Shown: positions 8,489-16,878 of the stretch, one piece after another
How the letters are laid out: every line of letters starts with the position of its first letter
Position numbering within the stretch: the first letter of the stretch is position 1
Assembly (NCBI GenBank): GCA_025359165.1
Contig: JANYHG010000209.1
Span: 1 to 33,202 of the forward strand
DNA: 33,202 bases
From: Hyphomicrobiaceae bacterium
Lineage (GTDB): Bacteria > Pseudomonadota > Alphaproteobacteria > Rhizobiales > Hyphomicrobiaceae
Direction: 5' to 3'
The notes under the pieces: model-generated
Database searches by the model: none
Told to the model about the DNA's origin: nothing
Seen by the model: only the letters and a program-made list of their open reading frames with translations
Position numbers and translations under genes: made by a program

Positions 8489-9248
8489 GGACAAAATCGC
8501 TGGGACAAACATGACTGGGGCTCCCGCTGCTGCGTCCGCGACCGGCAAAGTTCTGCTCTCGGTCAAAAACCTCCAGAGCTGGTACGGCGAGAGCCACATT
8601 CTGCATGGCGTCAATCTCGAGGTGCGGCAGGGCGAAGTCGTCTGCCTGCTCGGTCGCAACGGTGCCGGCAAAACCACCACGCTCAAGTCGATCATGGGCG
8701 TCGTGCGTAAGCGCGAGGGTTCGATCACGCGCGACGGAACCGAAACCATCAAGATGCCACCGGAACGGATTGCCAAACTCGGCATTGCCTTCTGCCCGGA
8801 GGAGCGCGCGATCTTCTCCAGTCTGACAGTTCGCGAAAACTTGATGCTGCCGCCGAAGTTACGCGCCGGCGGCATGACAGTCGAAGAAATCTTCACGCTG
8901 TTCCCCAACCTCAAAGAACGTATCGGCACCAGTCAGGGCACGAAGCTGTCCGGTGGCGAACAACAGATGCTGGCGATGGGCCGTATCCTGCGCACCGGTG
9001 CCGACATGCTGCTGCTCGACGAAGTCACCGAGGGTCTGGCCCCGGTCATCATCCAGCAGATCGGCGCGACCATCCGCAAGCTCAAGGAGCGTGGCCTGAC
9101 GATCCTGCTGGTCGAGCAGAATTTCCGTTTCGCATCCACCGTTGCGGATCGCTTCTACGTCATGGATCACGGCGTCATCGTCGACGGCTTCAATGCCGCC
9201 GACCTCGAAGCCAACATGCCGAAACTACACGAATACCTGGGCGTTTGA
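8481..9248 (+). CDS. livF: ABC transporter ATP-binding protein LivF-type
   Basis: The second ATPase of the importer, 255 residues from the ATG at 8481. The Walker A motif is GRNGAGKTT (residues 58-66), the signature is LSGGEQQMLAMGR, the Walker B region is MLLLDEVTEGLAP, and the switch region is LVEQNF. An equally reasonable start is the ATG at 8511 (MTGAPAAASATGK), preceded by GGGAC; the first ~22 residues are low-complexity and not part of the domain. It overlaps the end of livG and is followed after 82 bp by the second livK, consistent with one operon. Confidence 0.93.
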   Translation: MVEDKIAGTNMTGAPAAASATGKVLLSVKNLQSWYGESHILHGVNLEVRQGEVVCLLGRNGAGKTTTLKSIMGVVRKREGSITRDGTETIKMPPERIAKLGIAFCPEERAIFSSLTVRENLMLPPKLRAGGMTVEEIFTLFPNLKERIGTSQGTKLSGGEQQMLAMGRILRTGADMLLLDEVTEGLAPVIIQQIGATIRKLKERGLTILLVEQNFRFASTVADRFYVMDHGVIVDGFNAADLEANMPKLHEYLGV

Positions 9249-9330
9249 GCCGCTGCTTCGGCTTTCATCGTTCACGTTGCGCTATGATGCCGTCACCATC
9301 CGACGGTATTTTTCAGGAGAGACCTCGAGC

Positions 9331-10551
9331 ATGCGTAAGACGAATATCAAAGCATTTGCCGGCGCCGTCAGTCTGTTGGCGCTCTGCGTCGGCCAGGCTG
9401 AGGCCCAGTATAAAGGCCCGCCCATCAAGATCGGCGTCATGAACGACATGTCCGGCCCCTATGCCGACATCGCTGGCAAGGGTTCGGTCTGGGCTGCCAA
9501 AAAGGCGATCGAGGATTACGGTGCCGCTGCAAAAGGCATGCAGGTCGAGGTCGTCAGTGCCGACCATCAGAACAAGCCAGACGTCGGCTCCGCGTTGGCG
9601 CGCAAGTGGCTCGAAGCCGATGGCGTCGACGTGATCGCCGACGTCAACACCTCGTCTGTCGGCCTCGCCGTCAACGAAGTGACGTCTTCGCTCAACAAAG
9701 CCTACCTCAACGTCGGCTCGGCCACCTCCGACCTATCCGGCAAGGCCTGCAAGGCAACCACCATTCATTGGATCTACGACACCTGGATGCTCGCCAACGG
9801 CACCGGTTCGGCCATCGTCAAGAACGGCGGCGACAGCTGGTTCTTCGTCACCGCCGACTATGCGTTCGGTCTGGCGCTCGAGCGCGATACCGAGGCTGTC
9901 GTCATCGCCAACGGCGGCAAAACAGTCGGCAAGGTGCGCGCGCCGTTCCCGACCGCCGACTTCTCCTCGTTCATGCTGCAAGCGCAGGCGTCCAAAGCCA
10001 AGGTCATCGGTTTGGCGAACGCTGGTGCCGACACCATCAACTCGATCAAGACCGCCGGCGAGTTCGGCATCACGCAGGGCGGCCAGCAACTCGCCGGCTT
10101 GCTCGTCTTCCTGTCTGACGTCCACGCACTCGGCCTCAAGACGGCACAGGGTCTGACCTTCACCGATGCCTGGTACTGGGACACCACCGATGCCTCACGC
10201 GCATTCGCCAAAGAGTTCGCTGCCGGCAACGACGGCAAGTATCCGACCTACGATCACGCGGGTGTCTATTCCGCGGTGACCCATTACCTGCGCACCGCTG
10301 AAGCGCTCGGCGATGTCAAGGACGGCAAAAAAGTCATCGACAAGATGAAAGAGCTGCCGACCGACGACAAGTTGCTCGGCAAGGGCAAGATCCGCGCCGA
10401 CGGCCGCAAGATTCACGACGTACAGCTCGTGCAGGTCAAGAAGCCTGAAGAGTCGAAGTATCCCTACGACTACTACAAGATCCTCGCCACCATTCCCGCC
10501 GAAAAAGCCTTCCGTCCGATGGCCGACGGTGGCTGTCCGCTGGTGAAATAA
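9331..10551 (+). CDS. livK: ABC transporter substrate-binding protein, branched-chain amino acid/amide type (copy 2)
   Basis: A 406-residue periplasmic binding protein with a signal peptide of about 25 residues (ending GQAEA before Q). It matches copy 1 at 6238-7464 along its whole length. Shared short blocks include SADHQNKPDVGS (A/F variant in copy 1), ANGTGSAIV, WFFVTADYAFG, GLANAGADTIN, KKPEESK and a C-terminal GGC. Divergence is strongest in the ligand-facing loops, so the two may accept different ligands. The ATG at 9331 follows AGGAGA by about 9 bases; the frame is open upstream but within livF. It is followed by a hairpin and a heptanucleotide repeat tract before the permease gene. 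Confidence 0.94.
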   Translation: MRKTNIKAFAGAVSLLALCVGQAEAQYKGPPIKIGVMNDMSGPYADIAGKGSVWAAKKAIEDYGAAAKGMQVEVVSADHQNKPDVGSALARKWLEADGVDVIADVNTSSVGLAVNEVTSSLNKAYLNVGSATSDLSGKACKATTIHWIYDTWMLANGTGSAIVKNGGDSWFFVTADYAFGLALERDTEAVVIANGGKTVGKVRAPFPTADFSSFMLQAQASKAKVIGLANAGADTINSIKTAGEFGITQGGQQLAGLLVFLSDVHALGLKTAQGLTFTDAWYWDTTDASRAFAKEFAAGNDGKYPTYDHAGVYSAVTHYLRTAEALGDVKDGKKVIDKMKELPTDDKLLGKGKIRADGRKIHDVQLVQVKKPEESKYPYDYYKILATIPAEKAFRPMADGGCPLVK

Positions 10552-10563
10552 AAGTACGGCGGT

Positions 10564-10583
10564 AGGCAGCTAATGTGCTGCCT
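10564..10583. repeat. Hairpin immediately after livK copy 2
   Basis: AGGCAGC and GCTGCCT form a perfect 7-bp stem with a 6-base loop (TAATGT), starting 13 bases after the livK stop. There is no T run, so it is not a classical terminator. It could stabilise the upstream transcript or attenuate read-through into the permease gene. Its right arm is also the first unit of the adjoining repeat tract. Confidence 0.5.
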
Positions 10584-10664
10584 GCCGCCTGCCTGCTGCC
10601 TGCTGCCTACCTCCTGCCTGCTGCCTGCTGCCCACTGCCTGCTGCCTACCCACTGCCCACCGCC
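10577..10664. repeat. Degenerate heptanucleotide tandem repeat (TGCTGCC-like)
   Basis: About a dozen consecutive 7-base units, mostly variants of TGCTGCC, TGCCTGC, CACTGCC and TACCCAC, fill the gap between livK copy 2 and livHM. The tract resembles the short tandemly repeated heptamers known from intergenic DNA of several bacterial groups. No stop codon interrupts the livHM frame through the tract, so it could be read as a Cys/Leu/Pro-rich extension from an ATG at 10573. I do not think it is translated. Confidence 0.75.
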
Positions 10665-10707
10665 TCCTTCTGCGTCCGCGCCGTCCTATCAGCCCCGAGC
10701 TCCCAGC

Positions 10708-12564
10708 ATGACCGAGATTTTTGGCGTTCCGACGCAGGCTTTGTTCGGGCAGTTGCTGCTGGGGCTGATCAATGGCTCGTTCTACGCGCTGTTGAGTCTG
10801 GGTCTTGCCGTGATCTTCGGCATGCTCAACATCATCAATTTCACGCATGGCGCCCAGTATATGATGGGCGCATTCGGCGCTTATCTCGTCGGGCAGTACC
10901 TCGGCATCGGCTACTGGGCTTCGCTGATCGTCGCGCCCGTCCTCGTCGGTGTGACCGGCGTCATCGTCGAACGCACGATGTTGAAGCGTCTGTATCACCT
11001 CGACCATCTCTATGGATTGCTGTTCACGTTCGGGATGGCGCTGATCATCCAGGGCTATTTCCGCTATTACTACGGATCGTCGGGCCTGCCCTATCCAATT
11101 CCGCCGGAACTCCAGGGCGGCATCCGTCTGCCCTTCATGTTCCTGCCGTGGTATCGTGGTTGGGTCATTTTTCTGTCGCTGGCGATCTGTCTGATCACCT
11201 GGTTCCTGATCGAGCGCACGAGCCTCGGCGCAAAACTCCGCGCCGCCACCGAAAACCCGATGATCGTACGCACCTTCGGCGTCAATGTGCCGATGCTGAT
11301 CACGTTGACGTATGGCGCGGGCGTCGCGCTCGCAGCCCTGGCTGGCGTGCTTGCCGCACCCATCTATCAAGTCAGCCCGCTGATGGGTGCCGACCTGATC
11401 AACGTTGTTTTCGCGGTCGTCGTCATCGGCGGCATGGGCTCGATCATGGGCTCGGTGGTGACCGGCTTTAGCCTGGGCCTCATCGAAGGCTTGACCAAGG
11501 TCTTCTACCCGGAGGCCTCCACGACGGTCGTGTTCGTGATCATGGCCATCGTGCTGCTAGTGCGCCCGGCGGGCCTGTTCGGTAAAGCTGCCACCACCAC
11601 CGCCGGGGTCGAAAGCACCAGCGTCGGTTCGGGGCTTGATGGCGGTAAAGTTCTCAACGTCGCCATGGCCGTCATGTTCGTGCTGCTGGCCATCGCACCG
11701 TTCTTTGTCTATCCGCAGTTTCTCATGAAGGCGTTGTGCATCGCGATCTTCGCGCTGTCGGTAAACCTGTTGCTCGGCTACGCCGGACTGCTGTCGTTTG
11801 GACACGCCATGTTCCTCGGCAGTGCCGGCTATGTGGCCGCACACGCTGCCAAAGTCTGGGGTTTGACACCCGAACTGGCCATCCTCGCCGGAACCGCCAC
11901 CGCTGCGGCCATGGGGCTGGTCGTCGGTGCCATCGCCATTCGCCGCCAGGGCATCTACTTTGCCATGACGACACTGGCGTTCGCGCAAATGATCTACTTC
12001 CTGGCGCTGCAGGTACCCTTCACCCATGGCGAAGACGGGATCCAGGCTGTGCCGCGCGGCCATCTGTTCGGGCTCATCGACCTCACGAACCAGCTGAATA
12101 TGTATTATCTCGTCCTGCTTATTTTCATCTTCGCGCTTCTCCTCGTGCATCGCATTATCCATTCACCCTTCGGCGAAGTTTTGAAATCCATTCGCGAAAA
12201 CGAAGCGCGTGCCATATCGCTCGGCTACAAGACCGATCGCTACAAGCTGATGGCCTTCGTGCTGTCGACCACGATCTGCGGGCTCGGCGGCGCGACCAAG
12301 GCAATCGTGTTCCAACTCGCCTCCCTCACCGATGTCACCTCGGGCACTTCAGGCGAGGCGGTTTTGATGACGCTGGTCGGTGGCCTCGGGACGCTGCTCG
12401 GGCCCATCGTCGGAGCGTTCGTGATCACTGGCATGGAGACCTATCTGGCCGAATGGGGTCAGTGGGTGACTGTCATCCAGGGCGTCGTGTTCGTCATCTG
12501 CGTCATGGCGTTCCGCCGTGGCCTCGTCGGCGAGATCGCCTTCCGCACGGGCAAACCGCTGTAA
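10708..12564 (+). CDS. livHM: Fused LivH-LivM permease of the branched-chain amino acid-type ABC importer
   Basis: A 618-residue membrane protein carrying both permease halves in one chain. The N-terminal half (about residues 1-290) is LivH-like: NGSFYALLSLGLAVIFGMLN opens it, and VVIGGMGSIMGSVVTG marks the coupling region. A hydrophilic spacer (about 290-318) follows. The C-terminal half (about 320-618) is LivM-like: LLLGYAGLLSFGHAMFLG, then SIRENEARAISLGY in the EAA-type coupling loop, and TLVGGLGTLLGPIVGAF. Separate livH and livM genes are the commoner form. I chose the ATG at 10708 because homologous LivH proteins begin close to this point; its ribosome-binding site is weak. The fusion forces 1:1 pairing of the two halves. 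Confidence 0.92.
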   Translation: MTEIFGVPTQALFGQLLLGLINGSFYALLSLGLAVIFGMLNIINFTHGAQYMMGAFGAYLVGQYLGIGYWASLIVAPVLVGVTGVIVERTMLKRLYHLDHLYGLLFTFGMALIIQGYFRYYYGSSGLPYPIPPELQGGIRLPFMFLPWYRGWVIFLSLAICLITWFLIERTSLGAKLRAATENPMIVRTFGVNVPMLITLTYGAGVALAALAGVLAAPIYQVSPLMGADLINVVFAVVVIGGMGSIMGSVVTGFSLGLIEGLTKVFYPEASTTVVFVIMAIVLLVRPAGLFGKAATTTAGVESTSVGSGLDGGKVLNVAMAVMFVLLAIAPFFVYPQFLMKALCIAIFALSVNLLLGYAGLLSFGHAMFLGSAGYVAAHAAKVWGLTPELAILAGTATAAAMGLVVGAIAIRRQGIYFAMTTLAFAQMIYFLALQVPFTHGEDGIQAVPRGHLFGLIDLTNQLNMYYLVLLIFIFALLLVHRIIHSPFGEVLKSIRENEARAISLGYKTDRYKLMAFVLSTTICGLGGATKAIVFQLASLTDVTSGTSGEAVLMTLVGGLGTLLGPIVGAFVITGMETYLAEWGQWVTVIQGVVFVICVMAFRRGLVGEIAFRTGKPL

Positions 12565-13008
12565 ACCGGCCGCAATCGCCTAAGCCTCGGCTGCGACTGA
12601 TGTCGGATGTCGCCGATCAGGCGATCGACAGGAGCGGCATAGAGGCGCGCAGCCTCGCCAACGCGGCAGTACCGCCAGAGTGTCCGATGGTCGCTCTGCG
12701 GCTAGACGTAAGGGTATCATACGCGCGGGGTTTGTGGGGCGGCCGCGCACAAAACAAAAGTGAAATACCCCTCGCCTCGATTTTTGCGATGGAGCCAAAA
12801 AATTCTGACCGCCGGTATCATGCCCGACGCGGGCGATCCCGCTCCTGAGCGGAAAGGGCGGGCGACGCCTTCCCACTCGACGGCCTGCGGCGGCACCTCG
12901 CGGCGGCACCTCGCAGATTGCGTAGGTAGCGCCGAAACGGACCGAGTGCATCCGCATTCACGACGCGCCTACTATCGTGCAGCGCGCAGCCGGAGTTAAG
13001 CGCGCGGC
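12565..13008. other. 444-bp convergent intergenic region
   Basis: This lies between the ends of livHM (plus) and the permease gene at 13009 (minus). It contains several weak hairpins, for example TCGCC paired with GGCGA near 12610, and a 13-bp direct duplication at 12888-12913. Open frames cross it but show no recognisable protein or good start. There is no clear rho-independent terminator and no tRNA-like structure. Confidence 0.4.
12888..12913. repeat. 13-bp tandem duplication (CGGCGGCACCTCG x2)
   Basis: Two perfect adjacent copies (12888-12900 and 12901-12913) lie in the non-coding gap between livHM and the permease gene. It is most likely a replication-slippage product without function. 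Confidence 0.7.
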
Positions 13009-13905
13009 CTAATTCTGCATGCCCCACTTGCGCACGGTGGCAGCTTCGATATTGCGAAACACCAGGTTCTCGACCGCCAGACCGATCAAGATCACCGTCA
13101 GCAAGCCCGCGAACACAGCCGGAATATCCAGCAGGTTCTTGTTCTCGTAAATATACCAACCAAGGCCACCTTTGCCCGACGTAGCGCCAAACACCAATTC
13201 CGCCGCGATCAGCGTGCGCCAGGCGAACGCCCACCCGATCTTCAGGCCTGTCAGGATCGACGGAAACGCCGCCGGGATCAGAATGCGCAACACATAGCCG
13301 AGCCCGCCAAGTCCGTAATTGCGACCCACCATCCGCAAGGTGTTCGATACCGATTTGAAGCCCGAATGGGTGTTGAGCGCGACGGCCCACAGCACCGAGT
13401 GCACCAGCACGAAGATGATCGACTTGTCGCCAAGACCGAACCAGATCAGCGACAACGGCAACAGCGCGATGGCCGGCAGCGGATTGAACATCGCCGTCAG
13501 CGTTTCCAGCAAGTCGTTGCCGAGTTGCGACATCATCGCCAGCGCCGTGAACACCATCGCCAGGAACAGACCTGCCGCGTAGCCCTGAAACAGCAGGCGC
13601 ACGGAGTTGAGTGCCTTGTTCAGGATCTCGCCGCCGTACAACCCGCCCCAAAGCGCCGTCAGCGTGTCGGTCAGCGTCGGCACCAGCAAGGCGTTGTCGA
13701 GAAACCGCGCGTATGTTTCCCAGGCGATCGAGATCACCAGAATGATGAAACTCTTCCGCAGCCAGCCTTTGTTGTAGAGCCGTTCCCACGCGGTGAGCGG
13801 CTTTTCCACGACGCCGAAATTCCGGCTCGCAACGGTGTCGCGCACATACTCGGTACGCTGCGGCGGCACGCGCGACACGCTGGGACTGGTGATTGTCTCG
13901 GTCAT
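13009..13905 (-). CDS. ABC transporter permease, nitrate/sulfonate/taurine (NitT/TauT) type
   Basis: A 298-residue inner-membrane permease of the SsuC/TauC/NrtB class. It has an extended hydrophilic N-terminus (about 1-48), about six membrane helices, and the conserved coupling loop GRNYGLGGLGYVLRILIPAA followed by FPSILTGLKIGWAFAWRTLI. FNPLPAIALLPLSLIWFGLG is the typical central segment. The ATG at 13905 has only a weak GGG upstream. It follows the ATPase gene on the same strand after 121 bp, and the two should form one importer. No gene for a periplasmic binding protein lies next to them. The substrate cannot be stated. Confidence 0.9.
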   Translation of the reverse strand: MTETITSPSVSRVPPQRTEYVRDTVASRNFGVVEKPLTAWERLYNKGWLRKSFIILVISIAWETYARFLDNALLVPTLTDTLTALWGGLYGGEILNKALNSVRLLFQGYAAGLFLAMVFTALAMMSQLGNDLLETLTAMFNPLPAIALLPLSLIWFGLGDKSIIFVLVHSVLWAVALNTHSGFKSVSNTLRMVGRNYGLGGLGYVLRILIPAAFPSILTGLKIGWAFAWRTLIAAELVFGATSGKGGLGWYIYENKNLLDIPAVFAGLLTVILIGLAVENLVFRNIEAATVRKWGMQN

Positions 13906-14026
13906 AGGACGGGACCCGCTTTGACTTTACTTGGTTCGAGCCGGCTCGGCGCAACATGGCAATCCGCTACACGGCATTTCATAACAGAGCCACGGCATCG
14001 GATGGCGATTGCGCATCCCGATCACA

Positions 14027-14860
14027 CTACCTTGGAGGTGCTGCATCAGCCTGCTCGACGGCTTCGGCGAACAGCATGTCGTGAATACGATCGGATAGCT
14101 TCTTGCCATCGGCGCCGACTGGATCGCTGCCGTCGCTGTTGAGCTCGGCCTTCACCTGTCCAGGATGCGGCGATAGCAACAAAATGCGATTGCCGATCAG
14201 CGTCGCCTCGGGGATCGAGTGCGTAACGAACAGCACGGTAAAGCGCGTGTCGCTCCACAACTGCAACAGTTCATCCTGCATCTTCCGACGCGTCAGCGCG
14301 TCGAGGGCCGCGAACGGCTCATCCATCAGCAATACGTCCGGCTCCATCGCCATGGCCCGGGCGATGGCGACCCGCTGCTTCATGCCGCCCGAGAGCGTGT
14401 GTGGATAGCTGTCGGCGAACTTGGTCAGGTTCACCTTGTCGATATAGTTGAGCGCGCGGTCCGCCGCCTCTTTGCCACGCGCCTTGCCCGACGCCTGCAG
14501 CGCGAACAAGACGTTCTGCTTGACCGTCTTCCACGGCAGCAACTGATCGAATTCCTGAAACACGAAGACGCGGTCGGGGCCGGGTTTCTTGACCACTTTA
14601 CCCTTCAACGAGATTGTCCCTTCCGTCGGTGCCATGTAGCCGCCGATGGACTTCAACAACGTCGACTTGCCGCAACCGGAGGGACCAAGCAGCACGAAAC
14701 GATCAGACTGAAAAACGTCGAAGCTCACCTTGTACGTCGCGGTGACGAGGTGTTGCTTGGTCTTGTACTGCAACGTGACGTCGCGCACCTGCAACAGCGG
14801 CGTGACAGTCGGCTGCGGTCCGCCGACAGCGGTCTCACCCTGCGAAACCTGTTTCTGCAA
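14027..14860 (-). CDS. ABC transporter ATP-binding protein, NitT/TauT type
   Basis: A 277-residue ATPase of the SsuB/TauB/NrtD class, partner of the permease at 13009-13905. The Walker A motif is GPSGCGKST (residues 59-67). The Q-loop is FVFQEFDQLLPW, the signature LSGGMKQRVAIARAMA, the Walker B region VLLMDEPFAALDA, and the switch histidine is in FVTHSIPEA. I chose a TTG start at 14860 because a strong AAAGGAG lies about 8 bases upstream. The in-frame ATG at 14965 has a poor site and would add 35 low-complexity residues. Without a binding-protein gene nearby, this importer must use one encoded elsewhere or be incomplete. Confidence 0.9.
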   Translation of the reverse strand: MQKQVSQGETAVGGPQPTVTPLLQVRDVTLQYKTKQHLVTATYKVSFDVFQSDRFVLLGPSGCGKSTLLKSIGGYMAPTEGTISLKGKVVKKPGPDRVFVFQEFDQLLPWKTVKQNVLFALQASGKARGKEAADRALNYIDKVNLTKFADSYPHTLSGGMKQRVAIARAMAMEPDVLLMDEPFAALDALTRRKMQDELLQLWSDTRFTVLFVTHSIPEATLIGNRILLLSPHPGQVKAELNSDGSDPVGADGKKLSDRIHDMLFAEAVEQADAAPPR

Positions 14861-14998
14861 GACGTCTCTCCTTTTGGCACCGGTCAGTGCCGGAACCTCT
14901 CCCTGCCGCGCCGTTGTCTCCGGCGCTGACGATCGTTGGTAGCATACCCGGCCTTGCACTGGCATCCCACCCGGCAGAAATAATCTTGCAACCCCAAA

Positions 14999-15310
14999 TC
15001 AATCCGGCGCGCCGATGTCGAGGTCGAGCAGCAGCGAACTCAAAGACTTGCCATGCGCATCGAGCACCAGCGACCGCGTCACGCCGCCGGCCAGCGCGCC
15101 ATCGAGCACGAAATTGAGTGCCCCGAGCGCCGGCAGCTCGTACCTCACCACCTCGCCGGTGACGATTGCGCCGAAATGGGCTTTGACGCGTGCCGGCGTC
15201 ACGTCGCGCGCAAGCCTTTCATAGTCGTCGGCCCTGTAGGCGATCAAACTGATATTGGAGGTATTGCCCTTGTCGCCCGCACGTGCGTGCGCGATCTCCC
15301 GCAACTTCAT
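14999..15310 (-). CDS. AtuA-associated small protein
   Basis: A 103-residue protein typical of the small partner found next to, or fused to, AtuA-like (DUF1446) proteins. The N-terminus LREIAHARAGDKGNTSNISL is the family hallmark, followed by RYELPALGALNFVLDGALAG. The start overlaps the stop of the upstream AtuA-like gene by four bases (ATGA), so both subunits are translationally coupled. The biochemical role of this partner is not established; it probably completes the AtuA-like protein. The call is strong by motif and by context. Confidence 0.88.
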   Translation of the reverse strand: MKLREIAHARAGDKGNTSNISLIAYRADDYERLARDVTPARVKAHFGAIVTGEVVRYELPALGALNFVLDGALAGGVTRSLVLDAHGKSLSSLLLDLDIGAPD

Positions 15311-16656
15311 TGCACGCGTGCTCCGATGGTGCTGACCGTCGTCTTGACCATGCTCTGGTCGATCAGCACCGAGCCGACGCCGATGTTCTCACGTGCCGAC
15401 TTCGATACGCCGCCGCCACCCGCAGGACCGTTGCAATACAACGTCTCCACCTCGTTGCCGATGCGTTCGGCATCGCGACGACTGTCGGTGCGGCCGACGA
15501 CCCGCACCCTGACTTCGTTGGGTTCGCTGTTTGCCGCGCTGCCGCGCTCGCCATGCAAGGCATTCACGCCGATCAGATCGTACCTCCACTCAGAGGCTGT
15601 CACGCCGATGATCGCCATCCGCTCGCGCGCAATTTCCAGGGCCAATTGTCCGCGTGCGGCAGCACCCGGACCGGCGTAGGAAATTTGCCCCTCGCCGATG
15701 AAGCCGTCGCGATAGCCGACCGACACCTTCAGCTTCCCCGTCCGCTCACTACCGCGCGCACCACTGAGCGCAACACGATCCGGCCCCGTTGCACGCATCA
15801 GTACGCCACTGAAATCGGCGACGACATCGGGTTGCAGATAGCGCACGGGATCGTGCACCTCGTACAACAACTGCTCCTTGCACGTTTCAAGTGTGACTGC
15901 ACCGCCGGTACCGGAAAGTTTGGTGATTGTGACCGCGCCGCTCTCGTCGATCTCGCCAAGTGGGAAGCCGAGCCGCGCGAGCCCCGCCACATCTTTCTTG
16001 CCGGGGTCGGCGAAATAACCGCCCGTGATCTGGCCTGCGCATTCGAGCAGATGTCCGGCCAGCGTTCCCCGCCCCAGCCGTTCCCAATCGTCCATCGCCC
16101 ACCCGAATTCATGAACCAGAGGAGCCAGAAACAAAGCCGGGTCGGCAGCACGACCGGTAATCACCACATCGGCACCGTTCGCCAGCGCTTCGACGATGCC
16201 GCTCACGCCAAGATAGGCATTGGCGGACACCAGGCGACTGCCGAGATCGGCCAGCGTTTCGCCGGTTTCCATGAGCGCGAGATCACTGCCACGCAACGCC
16301 TCTGTCACGTCGTCGCCGAGTACGACTGCGATCTTGATGCCGCCGATGCCGAGTTCGCCGGCGATGGCCGCCACGCGGTGGCCTGCGGCCATCGGGTTGG
16401 CTGCACCCATGTTGGTGATTATTTTGACGCCGTTTTTGATCGCGACAGGTAAAACGCGCCGCATGCGCTCCGCCAGCAGCAAATCGTATCCCGCCGCCGG
16501 ATCTGCCAACTTCTGCAGTTGCGCGAGCGCGATCGTCCGTTCGGCCAGACATTCGAATGCGAGATAGTCGAGCGCACCACGTTCCGCCAGTTCGATGGCG
16601 GGTTCGATGCGATCGCCGGAAAACCCTGCGCCAGCCCCGATCCGAATGGTTCTCAT
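15307..16656 (-). CDS. AtuA-like protein (acyclic terpene utilisation family, DUF1446)
   Basis: A 449-residue protein of the AtuA/DUF1446 family. It begins with the glycine-rich block IGAGAGFSGDR and continues with DYLAFECLAERT, ITNMGAANP and VITGRAADPA, all typical landmarks. AtuA is required for citronellol/geraniol catabolism in Pseudomonas, but its reaction is not settled. Many family members lie outside terpene clusters, and here no other atu gene (such as the geranyl-CoA carboxylase genes) is visible, so the substrate may differ. The ATG at 16656 follows a strong GGGAGGA by about 6 bases. It is coupled to the small partner gene, and divergent from the decarboxylase at 16879. Confidence 0.88.
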   Translation of the reverse strand: MRTIRIGAGAGFSGDRIEPAIELAERGALDYLAFECLAERTIALAQLQKLADPAAGYDLLLAERMRRVLPVAIKNGVKIITNMGAANPMAAGHRVAAIAGELGIGGIKIAVVLGDDVTEALRGSDLALMETGETLADLGSRLVSANAYLGVSGIVEALANGADVVITGRAADPALFLAPLVHEFGWAMDDWERLGRGTLAGHLLECAGQITGGYFADPGKKDVAGLARLGFPLGEIDESGAVTITKLSGTGGAVTLETCKEQLLYEVHDPVRYLQPDVVADFSGVLMRATGPDRVALSGARGSERTGKLKVSVGYRDGFIGEGQISYAGPGAAARGQLALEIARERMAIIGVTASEWRYDLIGVNALHGERGSAANSEPNEVRVRVVGRTDSRRDAERIGNEVETLYCNGPAGGGGVSKSARENIGVGSVLIDQSMVKTTVSTIGARVQ

Positions 16657-16809
16657 GCGATGTCCTCCCGCGCGTATCGCCCATCATGCCCTCGCCGACA
16701 CGCATCACGCAATCGGCAATGAACCAAGATCTGCCGATCTCACTTTACTTCGCGCCGCGCAGTTCTTAAGTCACTTTCGGTTCTCGGGAACCTTGGCCGC
16801 GATTTGCGG

Positions 16810-16855
16810 CCCAAAATGTCTGTTCGTCTCTGCCGGTGTGCCGGCGGGTTTTGGG
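16810..16855. promoter_or_regulatory. Nested inverted repeats in the leader of the decarboxylase gene
   Basis: An outer CCCAAAA (16810-16816) pairs with TTTTGGG (16849-16855). Inside it, GCCGG (16832-16836) pairs with CCGGC (16841-16845) around a TGTG loop. The structure ends 23 bases before the chosen ATG at 16879, so in RNA it would lie in the 5' leader. Whether it folds or regulates is untested. Confidence 0.35.
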
Positions 16856-16878
16856 TCTGCAACTGCCGAAGGCCATCC

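Noticed and set aside
10573-10707. Extension of livHM through the heptamer tract
   Set aside because: The predicted segment is Cys/Leu/Pro-rich repeats with no parallel in LivH proteins, and the ribosome-binding site is weak. It is kept only as a possibility in the findings.
12565-13008. tRNA or small-RNA gene in the convergent gap
   Set aside because: No cloverleaf, no strong promoter-terminator pair and no known RNA motif could be seen; only weak hairpins are present.
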